From assembly GCF_000425665.1 (NCBI RefSeq), contig NZ_KE384431.1, positions 94,692-158,691 of the forward strand: a stretch of 64,000 nucleotides of DNA, read 5' to 3'. A model generated the notes under the pieces. The model ran no database searches. It worked only from the letters and a program-made list of their open reading frames with translations, and was not told the DNA's origin. The stretch is from Gemella cuniculi DSM 15828. GTDB lineage: Bacteria; Bacillota; Bacilli; Staphylococcales; Gemellaceae. This document shows, one piece after another, positions 39,537 to 50,063 of the stretch. Position 1 is the first letter of the stretch, and every line of letters starts with the position of its first letter. Made by a program: the position numbers and the translations under genes.

Positions 39537-40841
39537 TTAAGGTGTTAATCTATTTAATAAACGTGGGAATGGAATAGTTTCGCGAACGTGTCCATTTCCT
39601 GTTATCCATGCAACAGTTCTTTCAAGACCTAATCCAAAACCTGAATGTTCCACTGAACCATATTTTCTAAGTTCTAAATACCAATTATACGCTTCCTCAT
39701 TAAGTTCATGTTTTTTAATATTTTCTAATAGTTTATCATAATCATCTATTCTTTGTGAACCACCTATAATTTCTCCATAACCTTCAGGTGCAATCAAATC
39801 GGCACATAAAACCACACCTGGTTCATTAGGATCTTCTTTCATATAAAAAGGCTTAATATCCACTGGCCAATGAGTAATAAATACAGGTTTATTATAACTA
39901 TTGGCTATAAACGTTTCATGAGGAGAACCAAAATCATCGCCGTACTCAATATCATCAAAACCATTATCTTTTAATAATTGAATTGCATCTTTATATTTTA
40001 TACGTGGAAATTCTCCACGAGCATTATTAAGTGATTCTAAATCACGCCCTAAAACTCTTAATTGTTCCTCGCATTTTTCCATTACATTAGTAATCAAATA
40101 ATTAACATACGCTTCTTGAATTTTCAAACTTTCATCATGATTACAAAATGCCATTTCAGGTTCAATCATCCAAAATTCAATTAAATGTCTCCTAGTTTTG
40201 GATTTTTCTGCTCTAAAAGTAGGACCAAAAGAAAATACTTTTCCAAATGCCATTGCACATGCTTCCATATAAAGTTGACCTGATTGAGAAAGATATGCTT
40301 CTTCTTCAAAATATTTTGTATTAAATAATTCTGTTGTCCCTTCGGGTGCAGAGGAAGTTAAGATTGGTGGATCTAATTTCAAAAATCCCTCTTTTTCAAA
40401 GAAATCATATGTAGATTTAATTATTTGATTTCTCACAGTTAAAATCGCATGTTGTTTCTTAGAACGAATCCAAATATGACGGTTATCAGCTAAAAATTCT
40501 ACCCCATGTTCTTTAGGTGTGATTGGATAATCATGTGCAATAGAAATTATTTCAAAATCTTCAATTTCTAGTTCAATACCTGATATTTCTCTATCATTTT
40601 CTTTAATTAATCCTGTAACTTTTAAAGAAGTTTCTTGTGGAAGGTGTCTAAGTTCTTGATATTTTTCTTCTCCCAAATTTTCTTTTAAAGCTATAGCTTG
40701 AATAAATCCAGCTCCATAACGCAATTGAAAAAATGCAATTTTCCCACTGCTTCTCTTATTAGCAATCCATGCTCCAAGAGTAATTTTTTTTCCTAGTTGT
40801 TCTTTTAAGTTATTAATATTCAAACTAAGAGTCCTCCTCAA
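39537..40841 (-). CDS. asnS: Asparaginyl-tRNA synthetase
   Basis: Class IIb synthetase of 434 residues. N-terminal OB anticodon-binding domain (about 15-110, [20 protein letters not shown]), then class II motif 2 [21 protein letters not shown] and motif 3 [15 protein letters not shown]. The presence of asnS matches Bacilli that charge Asn directly, though a gatCAB pathway may coexist elsewhere. The start follows AGGAGGACTCTTAG. It is 11 bases ahead of dnaD. No T-box leader is evident in the 127 bases before it. Confidence 0.97.
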   Translation of the reverse strand: MRRTLSLNINNLKEQLGKKITLGAWIANKRSSGKIAFFQLRYGAGFIQAIALKENLGEEKYQELRHLPQETSLKVTGLIKENDREISGIELEIEDFEIISIAHDYPITPKEHGVEFLADNRHIWIRSKKQHAILTVRNQIIKSTYDFFEKEGFLKLDPPILTSSAPEGTTELFNTKYFEEEAYLSQSGQLYMEACAMAFGKVFSFGPTFRAEKSKTRRHLIEFWMIEPEMAFCNHDESLKIQEAYVNYLITNVMEKCEEQLRVLGRDLESLNNARGEFPRIKYKDAIQLLKDNGFDDIEYGDDFGSPHETFIANSYNKPVFITHWPVDIKPFYMKEDPNEPGVVLCADLIAPEGYGEIIGGSQRIDDYDKLLENIKKHELNEEAYNWYLELRKYGSVEHSGFGLGLERTVAWITGNGHVRETIPFPRLLNRLTP

Positions 40842-40968
40842 TTTTTTAATATTTTTATTTATATTTAATAATGGAATTTATCTAATATAAAAACTAATAA
40901 AATTATATCATAAAAAATTAATTTTTTAAATATTTATAAAAAATAAACTATAAAATAAACTTTATATT

Positions 40969-42825
40969 CTATTCTACATCTTTTAGGATAATAATAGAAT
41001 CAAATATATTACTCAAATAACATTGATAATCTAAAATATCTTTTGTTGAATAGCATATATAAGTTAATTTATTATTTCTATTCATATCTGTATAAAGTTC
41101 ATTAAAACTATCTGTTGATGAAAAATTTATATGTTTTACGTATGATTTCTTTTCTCTTTTACTAAAGTTTAAATCTCGAAATTTATTATTTTCAAATATA
41201 TATAAAAATCTTCCTTGTGTTCTATTGTCTATGACTAATTCCTGAGTTTTTAAGCATGAAATATTCAATTTACTTTTTTTGTTTAAAAATTCGTATTTTT
41301 TAGATTGAAGTATATCTACAATACTTTTTACTTTTTGTTCGTTAATTGTTTCTAAATATAAACTATTTTCTTTCTCTAAATTTTCAAATTTATAACTATC
41401 TTTTTTAGTAGTTAATATTTTTTCTAATTGAGAAATAAATTTGTAAGTATTGGGCATTTTGATTTTACTTTTTTTTATATCACTTTTTATAATTTTTATA
41501 TCTTGTTGTATAAATTCAAGGCTATCATTATATAAAAATATACTTTCAGATATATACATTTCATGTAAAAATCTAACTATACTGACAATGTTCAACTGAA
41601 TAGATTTTAAATTTTTATCAAATGGTTTTCTTGAAATCTTTCTATTTAATTCTGCTATAACCTTTTTATAATGATAAGATTTTGTATTTTGTGAATTTAA
41701 TTCTCGCCCTAAAATTTTTTTATTCTCAAAAATAAGTGTGTGATTTTCAATATCATCCCTATTAAAAACATATTCGATATTTTCATAACTAGTTATAATA
41801 TTTTTTTTAGCTTTAGCAGTTTCATTTCTTTTATTAAAATAATAAGCCTCAGAACTTATTTCTATATTGTTAGTTATTTCTTCTAAAAGTAATTTTTCTG
41901 AAGAATTTAAATTTAATTCTGAAAAATCTCCTGTTTTAGTTTCCAATATCCAAACATAAAGCCTTATACAAAATCTTTCTACACAAGCATCAGGCCGCTT
42001 TGGAAACAGTGAAAATATATCCAAAGGAACATAAGAACGTTTTTGTTTTAATATTTCATAATTTTTGATTTTAAAAACCTTCGCATATTCTTGCTCATCT
42101 ATGGAAGAAAATAATATGTTTTTTTTAGGATAATTTCGCTTTTTAGTATTAAAAATTTTGTTAAATTTTACATCATTATATGTAAGATAATTATTACCAT
42201 GTTTTAATGTTATTTGTTCATCTCTACATAAATTTAGAAATTTAAACATTTCCAAATTTTCTTTTGCTAAAATTTTTTTTATTTTTAAATAATTTGGTTC
42301 TTCTATAATTGATATTTTTTCTCTAATTTTTTTTAGTAAACTTACAGTAACTTCAACATCTACTTCCGCATTATGATAATTAGTTCCAGAATATAGATTA
42401 AGAGACTTAGATAAATCTGAAAGGCGATAACTTTTTTGAGTTGGAAAAAATAATCTAGCTAATTCAACTGTATCTAATGCCATATGCGGTTTATACATTA
42501 TTCTCACAGATAAAAAATTTTTACGTAAAATAGAGTAATCTGAATGCAATCCATGACACACTAAAATACTGTTCTTTATAAAATTATAAATACTTTTAGC
42601 TACCTCATCAAATTGCTTTTTGTTTTTCAACAATTCATCCGTTATTCCTGTAAACTCTGTCACAAAACTTGATAATTCTTTTTTCGGTTTTATATAATAA
42701 TTGATACTACTAACTTTTTTGAAATTAGAGTCTAATTTTGTAGCAGAAAACTGTATAATCTCTTTATCTTCAGTAAGCTCTATATCTACCACACAAAAAT
42801 ATTTATTTTTCAAACTCTCCCTCAC
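40969..42825 (-). CDS. DinG-like exonuclease with degenerate helicase part
   Basis: 618 residues. The N-terminal DEDDh exonuclease domain is intact: FCVVDIELTEDKE (D14, E16), ILVCHGLHSDYSILRKNF (D) and YHNAEVDVEVTVSLL (H and D). B. subtilis has dinG (exonuclease plus XPD-like helicase, about 930 residues) upstream of asnS, and this gene is in that place. The segment YEILKQKRSYVPLDIFS with WILETKTGDFSEL matches the region after Walker A in DinG, but no GxGKT/S is present anywhere, nor clear later helicase motifs. I infer a DinG in which the ATPase has decayed or been replaced. Predicted 3'-5' exonuclease activity only. Confidence 0.75.
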   Translation of the reverse strand: MRESLKNKYFCVVDIELTEDKEIIQFSATKLDSNFKKVSSINYYIKPKKELSSFVTEFTGITDELLKNKKQFDEVAKSIYNFIKNSILVCHGLHSDYSILRKNFLSVRIMYKPHMALDTVELARLFFPTQKSYRLSDLSKSLNLYSGTNYHNAEVDVEVTVSLLKKIREKISIIEEPNYLKIKKILAKENLEMFKFLNLCRDEQITLKHGNNYLTYNDVKFNKIFNTKKRNYPKKNILFSSIDEQEYAKVFKIKNYEILKQKRSYVPLDIFSLFPKRPDACVERFCIRLYVWILETKTGDFSELNLNSSEKLLLEEITNNIEISSEAYYFNKRNETAKAKKNIITSYENIEYVFNRDDIENHTLIFENKKILGRELNSQNTKSYHYKKVIAELNRKISRKPFDKNLKSIQLNIVSIVRFLHEMYISESIFLYNDSLEFIQQDIKIIKSDIKKSKIKMPNTYKFISQLEKILTTKKDSYKFENLEKENSLYLETINEQKVKSIVDILQSKKYEFLNKKSKLNISCLKTQELVIDNRTQGRFLYIFENNKFRDLNFSKREKKSYVKHINFSSTDSFNELYTDMNRNNKLTYICYSTKDILDYQCYLSNIFDSIIILKDVE

Positions 42826-42849
42826 CTCACATTCTATGAAATTATAATA

Positions 42850-44010
42850 TTATATATTATCTCTTATTCTTAATAAAAAATCTACTATTTCAATTTTATT
42901 ATTTTTCATTTTCTCTAAAAGTATATTTTCCACAATATCATTCATTACTTTTTTTATCCACGGTCCAGGTTTTAGGTTTACTATCTCTATTATCTCTTTT
43001 GAAGTAATTTTTACTTCTGAAAAAGAAGTTATAATGAGAGAGGTGTTTTTTATTTTATTTACACCTGAATATCCAAATAAATCTGATATAAAAATCACAT
43101 CCTCTTTCGAGTTCTTATAAAGAATTAATTCAAGCGGAACACCATTTTCAAACTCACTTTGAATCTTATTATAGTTTTTTATCTGCACGATTTCCTTATT
43201 AGATAGCTTTAGTTTTTTCATTTCAGACAAAGGGATATTATTGAAATAAGATAAATAATAAATGCTTTGACAAAATGTAAAATTAGAAAATTCTCTATAA
43301 TTTGTGATGTTTTTTATAAATGGAATATAGTTACCTATCCCACTTTTCAAAAGCAATTTTAAACTTCTGTAATTTCCTACTCCTTTTAAAAGTTTTTTCA
43401 ATTCAGCTACTATTCTTTCAACAGAAACAAACTCTATCAGTTTAGCATTTTCTTCTATTGCATTAAGAGTTTCTTCTTCTATTTCAAAATTCAATTTTGA
43501 AGAAAAGCGAAATGCTCTTAACATACGTAACGCATCCTCAAAAAATCTATCGCTAGGTTTATTCACCGTCTTTATAAGTTTATTATTTAGATCTTGCTTA
43601 CCATTATGATAATCATATAAATTACCGTTTGAATCTAATGCCATTGCATTAATAGAAAAATCTCTTCTATCTAAATCTTCTTTTAAATTTGATACAAACT
43701 CCACCTTATCTGGTGAGCGATGATTTGTATATTCTTTTTCTACTCTAAATGTAGTAACTTCGTAAGGAGTGCCTTTATAAAAAATTGTAACCGTCCCATG
43801 TTTAATACCAGTATCTATAGTTTTGTTGAATATAGATTTTATTTCTTCTGGCAGTGCATTTGTAGTAATATCTATATCAGAAAAATTTATATCTAAAATA
43901 TAATCTCTTACACATCCCCCTACAAAATATGCTTCATAACCATTTTTCTCAAAAATTTTTAGTATATCTACTGCTTTTCCAAAAGTTTTTTTAAAATTAT
44001 TAGTTTTCAT
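42850..44010 (-). CDS. cca: CCA-adding tRNA nucleotidyltransferase
   Basis: Adds or repairs the 3' CCA of tRNA. Class II pol-beta motif: YFVGGCVRDYILDINFSDIDITT gives the G-G, D-R and DxD residues. RRDFSINAMALD is the next conserved block, and EDALRMLRAFRFSSKLNFEIEEET the head/neck signature. ATG at 44010 follows AGAGAGGAT, giving 386 residues (typical of the Bacillus type); an ATG 54 bases upstream lies in the ackA terminator and is less likely. It starts 64 bases after ackA and ends 24 bases before the DinG-like gene. Confidence 0.96.
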   Translation of the reverse strand: MKTNNFKKTFGKAVDILKIFEKNGYEAYFVGGCVRDYILDINFSDIDITTNALPEEIKSIFNKTIDTGIKHGTVTIFYKGTPYEVTTFRVEKEYTNHRSPDKVEFVSNLKEDLDRRDFSINAMALDSNGNLYDYHNGKQDLNNKLIKTVNKPSDRFFEDALRMLRAFRFSSKLNFEIEEETLNAIEENAKLIEFVSVERIVAELKKLLKGVGNYRSLKLLLKSGIGNYIPFIKNITNYREFSNFTFCQSIYYLSYFNNIPLSEMKKLKLSNKEIVQIKNYNKIQSEFENGVPLELILYKNSKEDVIFISDLFGYSGVNKIKNTSLIITSFSEVKITSKEIIEIVNLKPGPWIKKVMNDIVENILLEKMKNNKIEIVDFLLRIRDNI

Positions 44011-44035
44011 ATTATCCTCTCTAAAAATTAGAAAA

Positions 44036-44056
44036 GCTGGAGAATAAATCCCCAGC
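44036..44056 (-). terminator. Terminator of ackA
   Basis: GCTGGGGA and TCTCCAGC on the minus strand pair over 8 bp with one G-T pair, followed by TTTTCTAATTTTT. Confidence 0.82.
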
Positions 44057-44074
44057 CAATCCATTTAATAATTT

Positions 44075-45259
44075 TTATTTAGATAAGTTATAAGTATCTC
44101 TTGCAATCATCACTTCTTCATTTGTTGGGATAACGAATGCTTTAACTTTAGAATTTGGGGTAGAAATTTCAGCAACTTTACCTCTTACATTATTTTTCTC
44201 TTTATCAACTTCTACACCTAGGAATGTTAATCCTTCAAGTACTTCTTCACGAACCCAAGTAGCATTTTCTCCAACACCTGCAGTAAACACAATTGCATCT
44301 ACTCCGTTCATAGCTGCTGCATATGCTCCAACATATTCTTTAATTCTATTAATATATACATCAATAGCTTCTGCTGCATACTGATTAGTATCTCTTAGAT
44401 CTTCAACATCACGAAGATCTGAAGATATTCCAGACACACCTTTTAGTCCTGATTCGAAATTAAAGATGCGAACGATTTCTTCCAATGACAACCCTGTTTT
44501 TTGTGCAATATATGGAATTGTAGCTGGATCGATATCTCCTGTTCTAGTTCCCATAACTAAACCTGATAATGGAGTGAATCCCATTGAAGTATCAAATGAT
44601 TTTCCATTTTTAATTGCACAAATTGATGCACCATTACCAATATGACAAGAAATAGTTTTTAATTCTTTTGGATCTTTTCCTAAAATTTCAGCAACTGTTT
44701 CTCCAATATATCTGTGACTTGTTCCGTGTGCCCCATATTTACGAACTCCATATTTTTCATAAAATTCTCTAGGTACAGCATACATATAAGTTGATTTTGG
44801 CATACTTTGATGGAATGCAGTATCAAATGTTAGAACATTTGGTACACCTGGTAAAATTTCTCTAAAGGCACGGGCTCCCATAATATTAGCTGGATTATGT
44901 AATGGAGCTAAATCTTCAATTGAATCTACCTTTTTCAATTCTTCATCTGTTACTAAAATAGACGAATCATAAAATTCACCACCGTGAACAACACGATGTC
45001 CAACACCTTCAATCTCTGTAACATCTTTAACAATTCCCATAGAAGTTAATTTAGAAAGTAGCATCTCAATAGCTACATTATGATTAGAAATATCTAATGT
45101 CTCTTTAATTTTTTCTCCATTAAATTCAATAGTGAAAATACCATTTTCAATCCCAATTCTTTCCACCAATCCTTTGGTGATAACTGTTTCTTCAGGCATT
45201 TCAAATAACTGAAATTTTAAAGATGAACTTCCTGAATTAATAGCTAGTATCTTTGTCAT
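44075..45259 (-). CDS. ackA: Acetate kinase
   Basis: Makes ATP and acetate from acetyl phosphate, the last step of overflow metabolism. Family signatures: [17 protein letters not shown] at the start, [66 protein letters not shown] and [26 protein letters not shown] in outline. Length 394. It has its own promoter and terminator. A partial cre-like sequence 71 bases before the start suggests CcpA activation as in other Firmicutes. pta is not in this window. Confidence 0.98.
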   Translation of the reverse strand: MTKILAINSGSSSLKFQLFEMPEETVITKGLVERIGIENGIFTIEFNGEKIKETLDISNHNVAIEMLLSKLTSMGIVKDVTEIEGVGHRVVHGGEFYDSSILVTDEELKKVDSIEDLAPLHNPANIMGARAFREILPGVPNVLTFDTAFHQSMPKSTYMYAVPREFYEKYGVRKYGAHGTSHRYIGETVAEILGKDPKELKTISCHIGNGASICAIKNGKSFDTSMGFTPLSGLVMGTRTGDIDPATIPYIAQKTGLSLEEIVRIFNFESGLKGVSGISSDLRDVEDLRDTNQYAAEAIDVYINRIKEYVGAYAAAMNGVDAIVFTAGVGENATWVREEVLEGLTFLGVEVDKEKNNVRGKVAEISTPNSKVKAFVIPTNEEVMIARDTYNLSK

Positions 45260-45329
45260 AAGTGTCTAATCTCCTCTTACTCTTTATTTAAAACATTATA
45301 TTATTTATTATCTCATTAATTGAAACTAA

Positions 45330-45343
45330 TTACAAGCGTTATT
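45330..45343 (-). promoter_or_regulatory. Possible cre site before ackA
   Basis: TTACAAGCGTTATT resembles the CcpA consensus WTGNAANCGNWNNCW with two mismatches. It lies upstream of promoter-like TTTCAA/TATAAT elements (minus strand) of ackA, the activation position. Weak. Confidence 0.3.
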
Positions 45344-45533
45344 TTTAAAATTTTGTAAAAAATTAATCAAAAAAATTAAAAAAGAATACGCTATCTATAT
45401 CTATTTATCAACTATAAATAATTTATAGAAATATTACTATAAAAAAATATTTAAGTGGAATTAAATGTAATGTATAATTTTTATTTACCTTAATAAAACT
45501 TACTATAATATTTTTAGGTTAAATAAAACCAAT
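45344..45533. other. Intergenic stretch, nothing recognised
   Basis: AT-rich sequence between the ackA control region and the suf terminator. No frame with a ribosome binding site, no structured element and no repeat was found. Confidence 0.6.
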
Positions 45534-45600
45534 AAAAAAGGTATTGAAAGTGAAATTAAAAACGTCAAAGTTGTTTTAATTTACTTCAATACTCTTTTTA
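45534..45600 (-). terminator. Terminator of the suf operon
   Basis: A long imperfect stem: AAAAAGGTATTGAA and AATTAAAA segments pair with TTTTAATT and TTCAATACTCTTTTT, with small bulges. T-rich sequence on both sides makes it probably bidirectional. It lies about 80 bases after the sufB stop. Confidence 0.75.
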
Positions 45601-45680
45601 CTTTATTTATTTTTGTAAAATAAAATTTACTAATTCTTTATTTTAAATTTTCCATATTAAATAAATTTATACTTGTTTTA

Positions 45681-47078
45681 TTAGCCTATTGAACCTTCCA
45701 TTTCAAAAGAAATCAATCTGTTTAACTCAACTGCATACTCCATTGGCAATTCTTTAGTAAATGGCTCAATGAATCCCATAACAATCATTTCTGTTGCTTG
45801 TGCTTCATCAAGACCACGACTCATTAAATAAAATAATTGTTCTTCTGATACCTTAGAAACTTTTGCCTCATGTTCTAAAGATACATTGGAATTTTTTATA
45901 ATATTGTATGGAATTGTATCTGAAGTTGAGTATTCATCTAAAATTAGTGTATCACACTCTATATTTGAACGTGAGCCCTCAGAATTTTTCCCAAAGTTAA
46001 TCCAACCACGATAATTTACTTTTCCACCACGTCTTGACATTGATTTAGATACAACAGTTGATGATGTTCTAGGTGCAAGATGAATCATTTTAGATCCCGC
46101 ATCAAGTACCTGTCCTTCACTTGCCATAGCAATAGATAATGTACTTCCACTAGCCCCTTCTCCTACTAATACACACGCTGGATATTTCATAGTAAGTTTT
46201 GAACCTAAATTTCCATCTATCCACTCCATAGTCCCATTTTTTTCAACTATTGCTCTTTTTGTTACTAAATTATAAACATTAGTCGACCAGTTTTGAATAG
46301 TTGTATATCTAAAACGTGCATTTTCTTTAATAAAAATTTCCACAACTGCTGCATGTAGCGAACTTGCTGAATATGTAGGTGCTGTACATCCTTCAACATA
46401 GTGAATAGAAGAATTTTCTTCTATTACAATAAGCGTTCTTTCAAATTGACCCATTTTTTCACTATTTATTCTAAAATATGCTTGAAGAGGTGCTTCTATT
46501 GATACATTCTTAGGACAATAAATAAAAGAACCTCCTGACCATACTGCTGAATTCAATGCAGCAAATTTGTTATCATTATAATCTACAGCCTTAGAAAAAT
46601 ATTGTTTAAAAATTTCTTCATGATTTTTCAAAGCAGTATCTGTGTCTTCAAAAATAATACCTTTTTCTTCAAATTGTTTATGCATATTATGATAAACAAC
46701 TTCTGATTCATACTGTGCAGATACCCCTGCCAAATATTTTTGCTCAGCTTCAGGAATACCTAGTTTCTCAAAAGTATTTTTTATTTCTTCTGGAACTTCA
46801 TCCCATGAACGCTCAGTTTTTTCAGAGGGTTTAACATAATACGTCAAATCTTCAAAATCAATTTCTGACAAATCACCACCCCAAGTAGGCATGGGCATTC
46901 TATAAAATTCCTTTAAAGCATTAAGGCGAAAGTCAAGCATCCACTGCGGTTCTTCTTTTCTTCTTGAAATTGTTTCTACTATTTCTTTTGTTAATCCTTT
47001 TTCAGTTTTAAATATCGAGACATCTTTATCTGAAAATCCATACTGATATTCGGTAAACATTTCTTCATTTTTGTTCAA
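45681..47078 (-). CDS. sufB: Fe-S cluster scaffold subunit SufB
   Basis: With SufC and SufD it builds [4Fe-4S] clusters. Conserved stretches: [69 protein letters not shown] (split here), [19 protein letters not shown] (active cysteine) and the end [15 protein letters not shown] at 47078 follows AAAAGGAG at ideal spacing and gives 465 residues; a longer frame to 47099 starts inside that ribosome binding site. Last gene of the operon sufC-sufD-sufS-sufU-sufB. Confidence 0.96.
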   Translation of the reverse strand: MNKNEEMFTEYQYGFSDKDVSIFKTEKGLTKEIVETISRRKEEPQWMLDFRLNALKEFYRMPMPTWGGDLSEIDFEDLTYYVKPSEKTERSWDEVPEEIKNTFEKLGIPEAEQKYLAGVSAQYESEVVYHNMHKQFEEKGIIFEDTDTALKNHEEIFKQYFSKAVDYNDNKFAALNSAVWSGGSFIYCPKNVSIEAPLQAYFRINSEKMGQFERTLIVIEENSSIHYVEGCTAPTYSASSLHAAVVEIFIKENARFRYTTIQNWSTNVYNLVTKRAIVEKNGTMEWIDGNLGSKLTMKYPACVLVGEGASGSTLSIAMASEGQVLDAGSKMIHLAPRTSSTVVSKSMSRRGGKVNYRGWINFGKNSEGSRSNIECDTLILDEYSTSDTIPYNIIKNSNVSLEHEAKVSKVSEEQLFYLMSRGLDEAQATEMIVMGFIEPFTKELPMEYAVELNRLISFEMEGSIG

Positions 47079-47113
47079 AAATATCACTCCTTTTCTCAAT
47101 TATTATAGTGCGA

Positions 47114-47545
47114 TTATTTTTTATTATCTTCTAATATTTTCTCAGTAATTTTCCATGCAAGTGTAGCACATTTTACTCTTGCAGGAAGTTGCGATATATT
47201 TTCAAGAGCTACACTATCTTCCAAATTATCTTCGTTAAACTCCGCTCCCATTATCATATTTAAGAAATCTTTGATTTTTTCATTTGCTTTTTCTACTGTT
47301 AATCCTTTCAATTCTTCAGTAAGCATAGAGGCTGATGCTAACGATATAGAACAACCAGTTCCTATAAATTTAATATCTTTTATAATATTATCTTCTATAT
47401 TCATACTTACAGTAATTTTATCGCCACATGAAGGATTTAACATCTCTAACTTATAGCTATCTTCTAATACACCATTATTCCTTGGATGCTTACTATGATC
47501 CAAAATTACCTGTTTATATAAATCTTTCAAATTGTTAAAACTCAT
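47114..47545 (-). CDS. sufU: Zinc-dependent sulfurtransferase SufU
   Basis: Accepts persulfide sulfur from SufS and hands it to SufBCD. Zinc ligands: NPSCGDKI (C), FIGTGCSISLASAS (C) and ARVKCATLAWK (C), with the Asp of CGD. The ATG start (MSFNNLKDLYKQV) at 47545 overlaps the sufS end by 11 bases; a TTG at 47551 is equally close to AAAGGAA and cannot be excluded. Length 143, as in B. subtilis SufU. It depends on SufS next door. Confidence 0.95.
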   Translation of the reverse strand: MSFNNLKDLYKQVILDHSKHPRNNGVLEDSYKLEMLNPSCGDKITVSMNIEDNIIKDIKFIGTGCSISLASASMLTEELKGLTVEKANEKIKDFLNMIMGAEFNEDNLEDSVALENISQLPARVKCATLAWKITEKILEDNKK

Positions 47546-48764
47546 TTTCAAAAAATTCCTTTGTTTCTTTTAAGGTTTGAATAAAAAAAGATATTTCATC
47601 TTTTGTATTGTATAAATATAAACTCACTCTTGCAACTGAATATGTTCCTAGTTGATTCAATAATGGTTGTGTACATTGATGACCAGCACGAATACAAATC
47701 CCTTTTTCATCTAAAAAACTAGTTAAATCATGTGGATGAACACCTTTTAAATTAAATGAAATCAGAGAAACTCTATCTTCTATATTATCTGTACCATAAA
47801 TTTCAATATTTTCAATTTTTGATAATTCATCATAAAGATACTTAGTTAAATCTTTAGTATATTTCTCAATGTTCTCCAAACCAATTTCTTCCAAATATTT
47901 AATTGTCGTAGCTAATCCAGCTGCTTGTGCTAAAAGCGGTGTTCCTGCTTCAAACTTATCTGGCAAAGTTGCCCATGATGCAGAAAACTCATCTACTATT
48001 CCTATCATTCCGCCACCAAATTCTACAGGTTCAAATTTTTCTAAAAGATACTTTTTACCATATAAAACTCCTATTCCTGATGGTCCACACATTTTATGAG
48101 CACTAAAAGCTAAAAAATCACAATTCATTCTTTGTACATCAATTTTCAAATGCGGAACTGACTGAGCAGCATCTACCACAAAATAGATATCTTTATTTTT
48201 CAATAACTCTCCTATTTCATAAACAGGATTTATATTACCAAGCACATTTGATGCATGGCATAAAGACACAACTTTAGTATTTTTTGTAATAAAATTTTTT
48301 AGTTGTTCTATATTTAGTCTTCCTTTTTTATCAATATCTAAATACTTAAGTACTAAATTTTTTCTCTTTGCTAATTGTTGCCACGGAATTATATTAGCAT
48401 GATGTTCCATATAAGAAATGATAATTTCATCACCTTCTGATAAATTCTGTTCAACAATTCTTGCAATAAAATTTAAACTCTCAGTTGTTCCACTAGTATA
48501 AATAATTTCTTCGTAACTGCTAGCATTTATAAAATCTTTTACTAAATATTTTGATTCTTCATAAATCTTTTCAGATTCATCTCCTAATGTATAGACTGAA
48601 CGATGTATATTGGAGTTGTAATTTTTATAATAATCTGAAATAGTATTTATTACCTGGATCGGTTTTTGCGTAGTTGCTCCATTGTCAAAAAATATAAGAT
48701 TATTTTCTTTAATTTTTCTTTTCAATATAGGAAAGTCTTTTCTGTAGCTACTTAAATCTTTCAT
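47535..48764 (-). CDS. sufS: Group II cysteine desulfurase SufS
   Basis: A PLP enzyme that removes sulfur from cysteine. The PLP lysine is in AFSAHKMCGPSGIG, the aldimine-stacking His in YMEHHANIIPWQ, and the catalytic cysteine is in IRAGHQCTQPLL near residue 362 in a short lobe, typical of group II enzymes. The length of 409 is normal. It follows sufD by 2 bases and overlaps sufU by 11, so all are coupled. Confidence 0.97.
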   Translation of the reverse strand: MKDLSSYRKDFPILKRKIKENNLIFFDNGATTQKPIQVINTISDYYKNYNSNIHRSVYTLGDESEKIYEESKYLVKDFINASSYEEIIYTSGTTESLNFIARIVEQNLSEGDEIIISYMEHHANIIPWQQLAKRKNLVLKYLDIDKKGRLNIEQLKNFITKNTKVVSLCHASNVLGNINPVYEIGELLKNKDIYFVVDAAQSVPHLKIDVQRMNCDFLAFSAHKMCGPSGIGVLYGKKYLLEKFEPVEFGGGMIGIVDEFSASWATLPDKFEAGTPLLAQAAGLATTIKYLEEIGLENIEKYTKDLTKYLYDELSKIENIEIYGTDNIEDRVSLISFNLKGVHPHDLTSFLDEKGICIRAGHQCTQPLLNQLGTYSVARVSLYLYNTKDEISFFIQTLKETKEFFENEF

Positions 48765-48766
48765 TA

Positions 48767-50062
48767 TTATTCACTCTCGTTATTATTTATTTTTTCATCT
48801 ATCAAGATTGTTACTAATTCTTTAATTTTATCTACAGTAAGTTCTGATATTACTGGTGATAAAAAGCCATGTACCAATAATCGACTAGATTCTTTTCTAG
48901 ATAAGCCTCTACTTTGTAAATAATATAATTGTTCTTCATCAATACGACCTAACGAAGCTCCATGACCAGCCATAACATCATTTTCATCAATTAATAACAT
49001 TGGATTAGCATCTGCTTGAGCGTCTGATGACAGAGTCAACATTCTAGAACTTTGATATGCATTTGAGCCAGTAGCACCCTTGACTATAAATCCTACTCCA
49101 TTAAATACGATATGTGATCTATCTAGAAGTACTCCATGTTGAAGGATATCTCCTTTTGTACTTAGACCTTGGTTAACTACTTCGCTATTAAAATACGTTT
49201 TTTGTTCTTTTACACCAAGTGTCACTATTTTTAAATTAGCTTCTGAACCATCACCTAAAATATTTGTAGTATTATCATGATAGACATCTGCTTCATCCAT
49301 AGCTGCTATGTTCCAATTTATAAGTGAGTTTTTATTAGTAAGTCCACGACGCAGAATAGTTCCACGTTTTTTCTTTGGTTCATTAGTTATTGAACTATAA
49401 TTAATTTTTGCTCCCTCTTTAGCTATTACTTCGGTAACAACATTAAATGGTGAATCATCTTCTTGAATGTTATTGATATAGTTTTCTATAAAATTAACAG
49501 AGGCATTTTCTCCTGCTTTAATTGTAACATGATTAAACAAACTTTGCACCTTATCTGAAATTACGATGTATTGAATAGGTTCTTCAACACAGACATTATC
49601 TTTAACTTCTACATATATTCCCGCATTCAACAGTGTATAATGAACTGCAGTTACTTTACTCTCAGCATAATCCACCGCACTCATAAAACTATTTTTAATA
49701 TTAGAATCATTCATAGCAGAAAAAATATCTTTTACAATAATTTTATCCTGATATTTTTCAGGAATATTACTATATACCAATGTATTATTTTTTTGAACTA
49801 CTACAATGTCATTATCTTTTACATCATATTTAGTTAAAATTCCGTTAATATTTATTTTTTCTTCGTTTAACCTAAGTGATGAAAAGTTAATATTAAATAA
49901 ATTCCAAGATTCTAGATTCATAGACTCTAAACTTGGAAATGGTAAAGTATAACTCTTATAAAGTGCAAGTTTTCTAATATTTAAATACCAAGTTGGTTCG
50001 TTTGTATCAGAAAAAACATTTTGCAAAGCTTTAATACTAAGTTTTAATTTATTATTTTCCAT
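48767..50062 (-). CDS. sufD: Fe-S cluster assembly subunit SufD
   Basis: A SufB paralogue with the beta-helix core. FSDTNEPTWYLNIRKLALYKSYTLPFPS marks the N-terminus, MLLIDENDVMAGHGASLGRIDEEQLYYLQSRGLSRKES (shown in part) marks the C-terminal family block. It forms SufBC2D with SufB and SufC. Length 431. It starts one base after sufC stops. As in other SufD proteins the histidine in AGHGA is kept. Confidence 0.95.
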   Translation of the reverse strand: MENNKLKLSIKALQNVFSDTNEPTWYLNIRKLALYKSYTLPFPSLESMNLESWNLFNINFSSLRLNEEKININGILTKYDVKDNDIVVVQKNNTLVYSNIPEKYQDKIIVKDIFSAMNDSNIKNSFMSAVDYAESKVTAVHYTLLNAGIYVEVKDNVCVEEPIQYIVISDKVQSLFNHVTIKAGENASVNFIENYINNIQEDDSPFNVVTEVIAKEGAKINYSSITNEPKKKRGTILRRGLTNKNSLINWNIAAMDEADVYHDNTTNILGDGSEANLKIVTLGVKEQKTYFNSEVVNQGLSTKGDILQHGVLLDRSHIVFNGVGFIVKGATGSNAYQSSRMLTLSSDAQADANPMLLIDENDVMAGHGASLGRIDEEQLYYLQSRGLSRKESSRLLVHGFLSPVISELTVDKIKELVTILIDEKINNNESE

Positions 50063-50063
50063 A

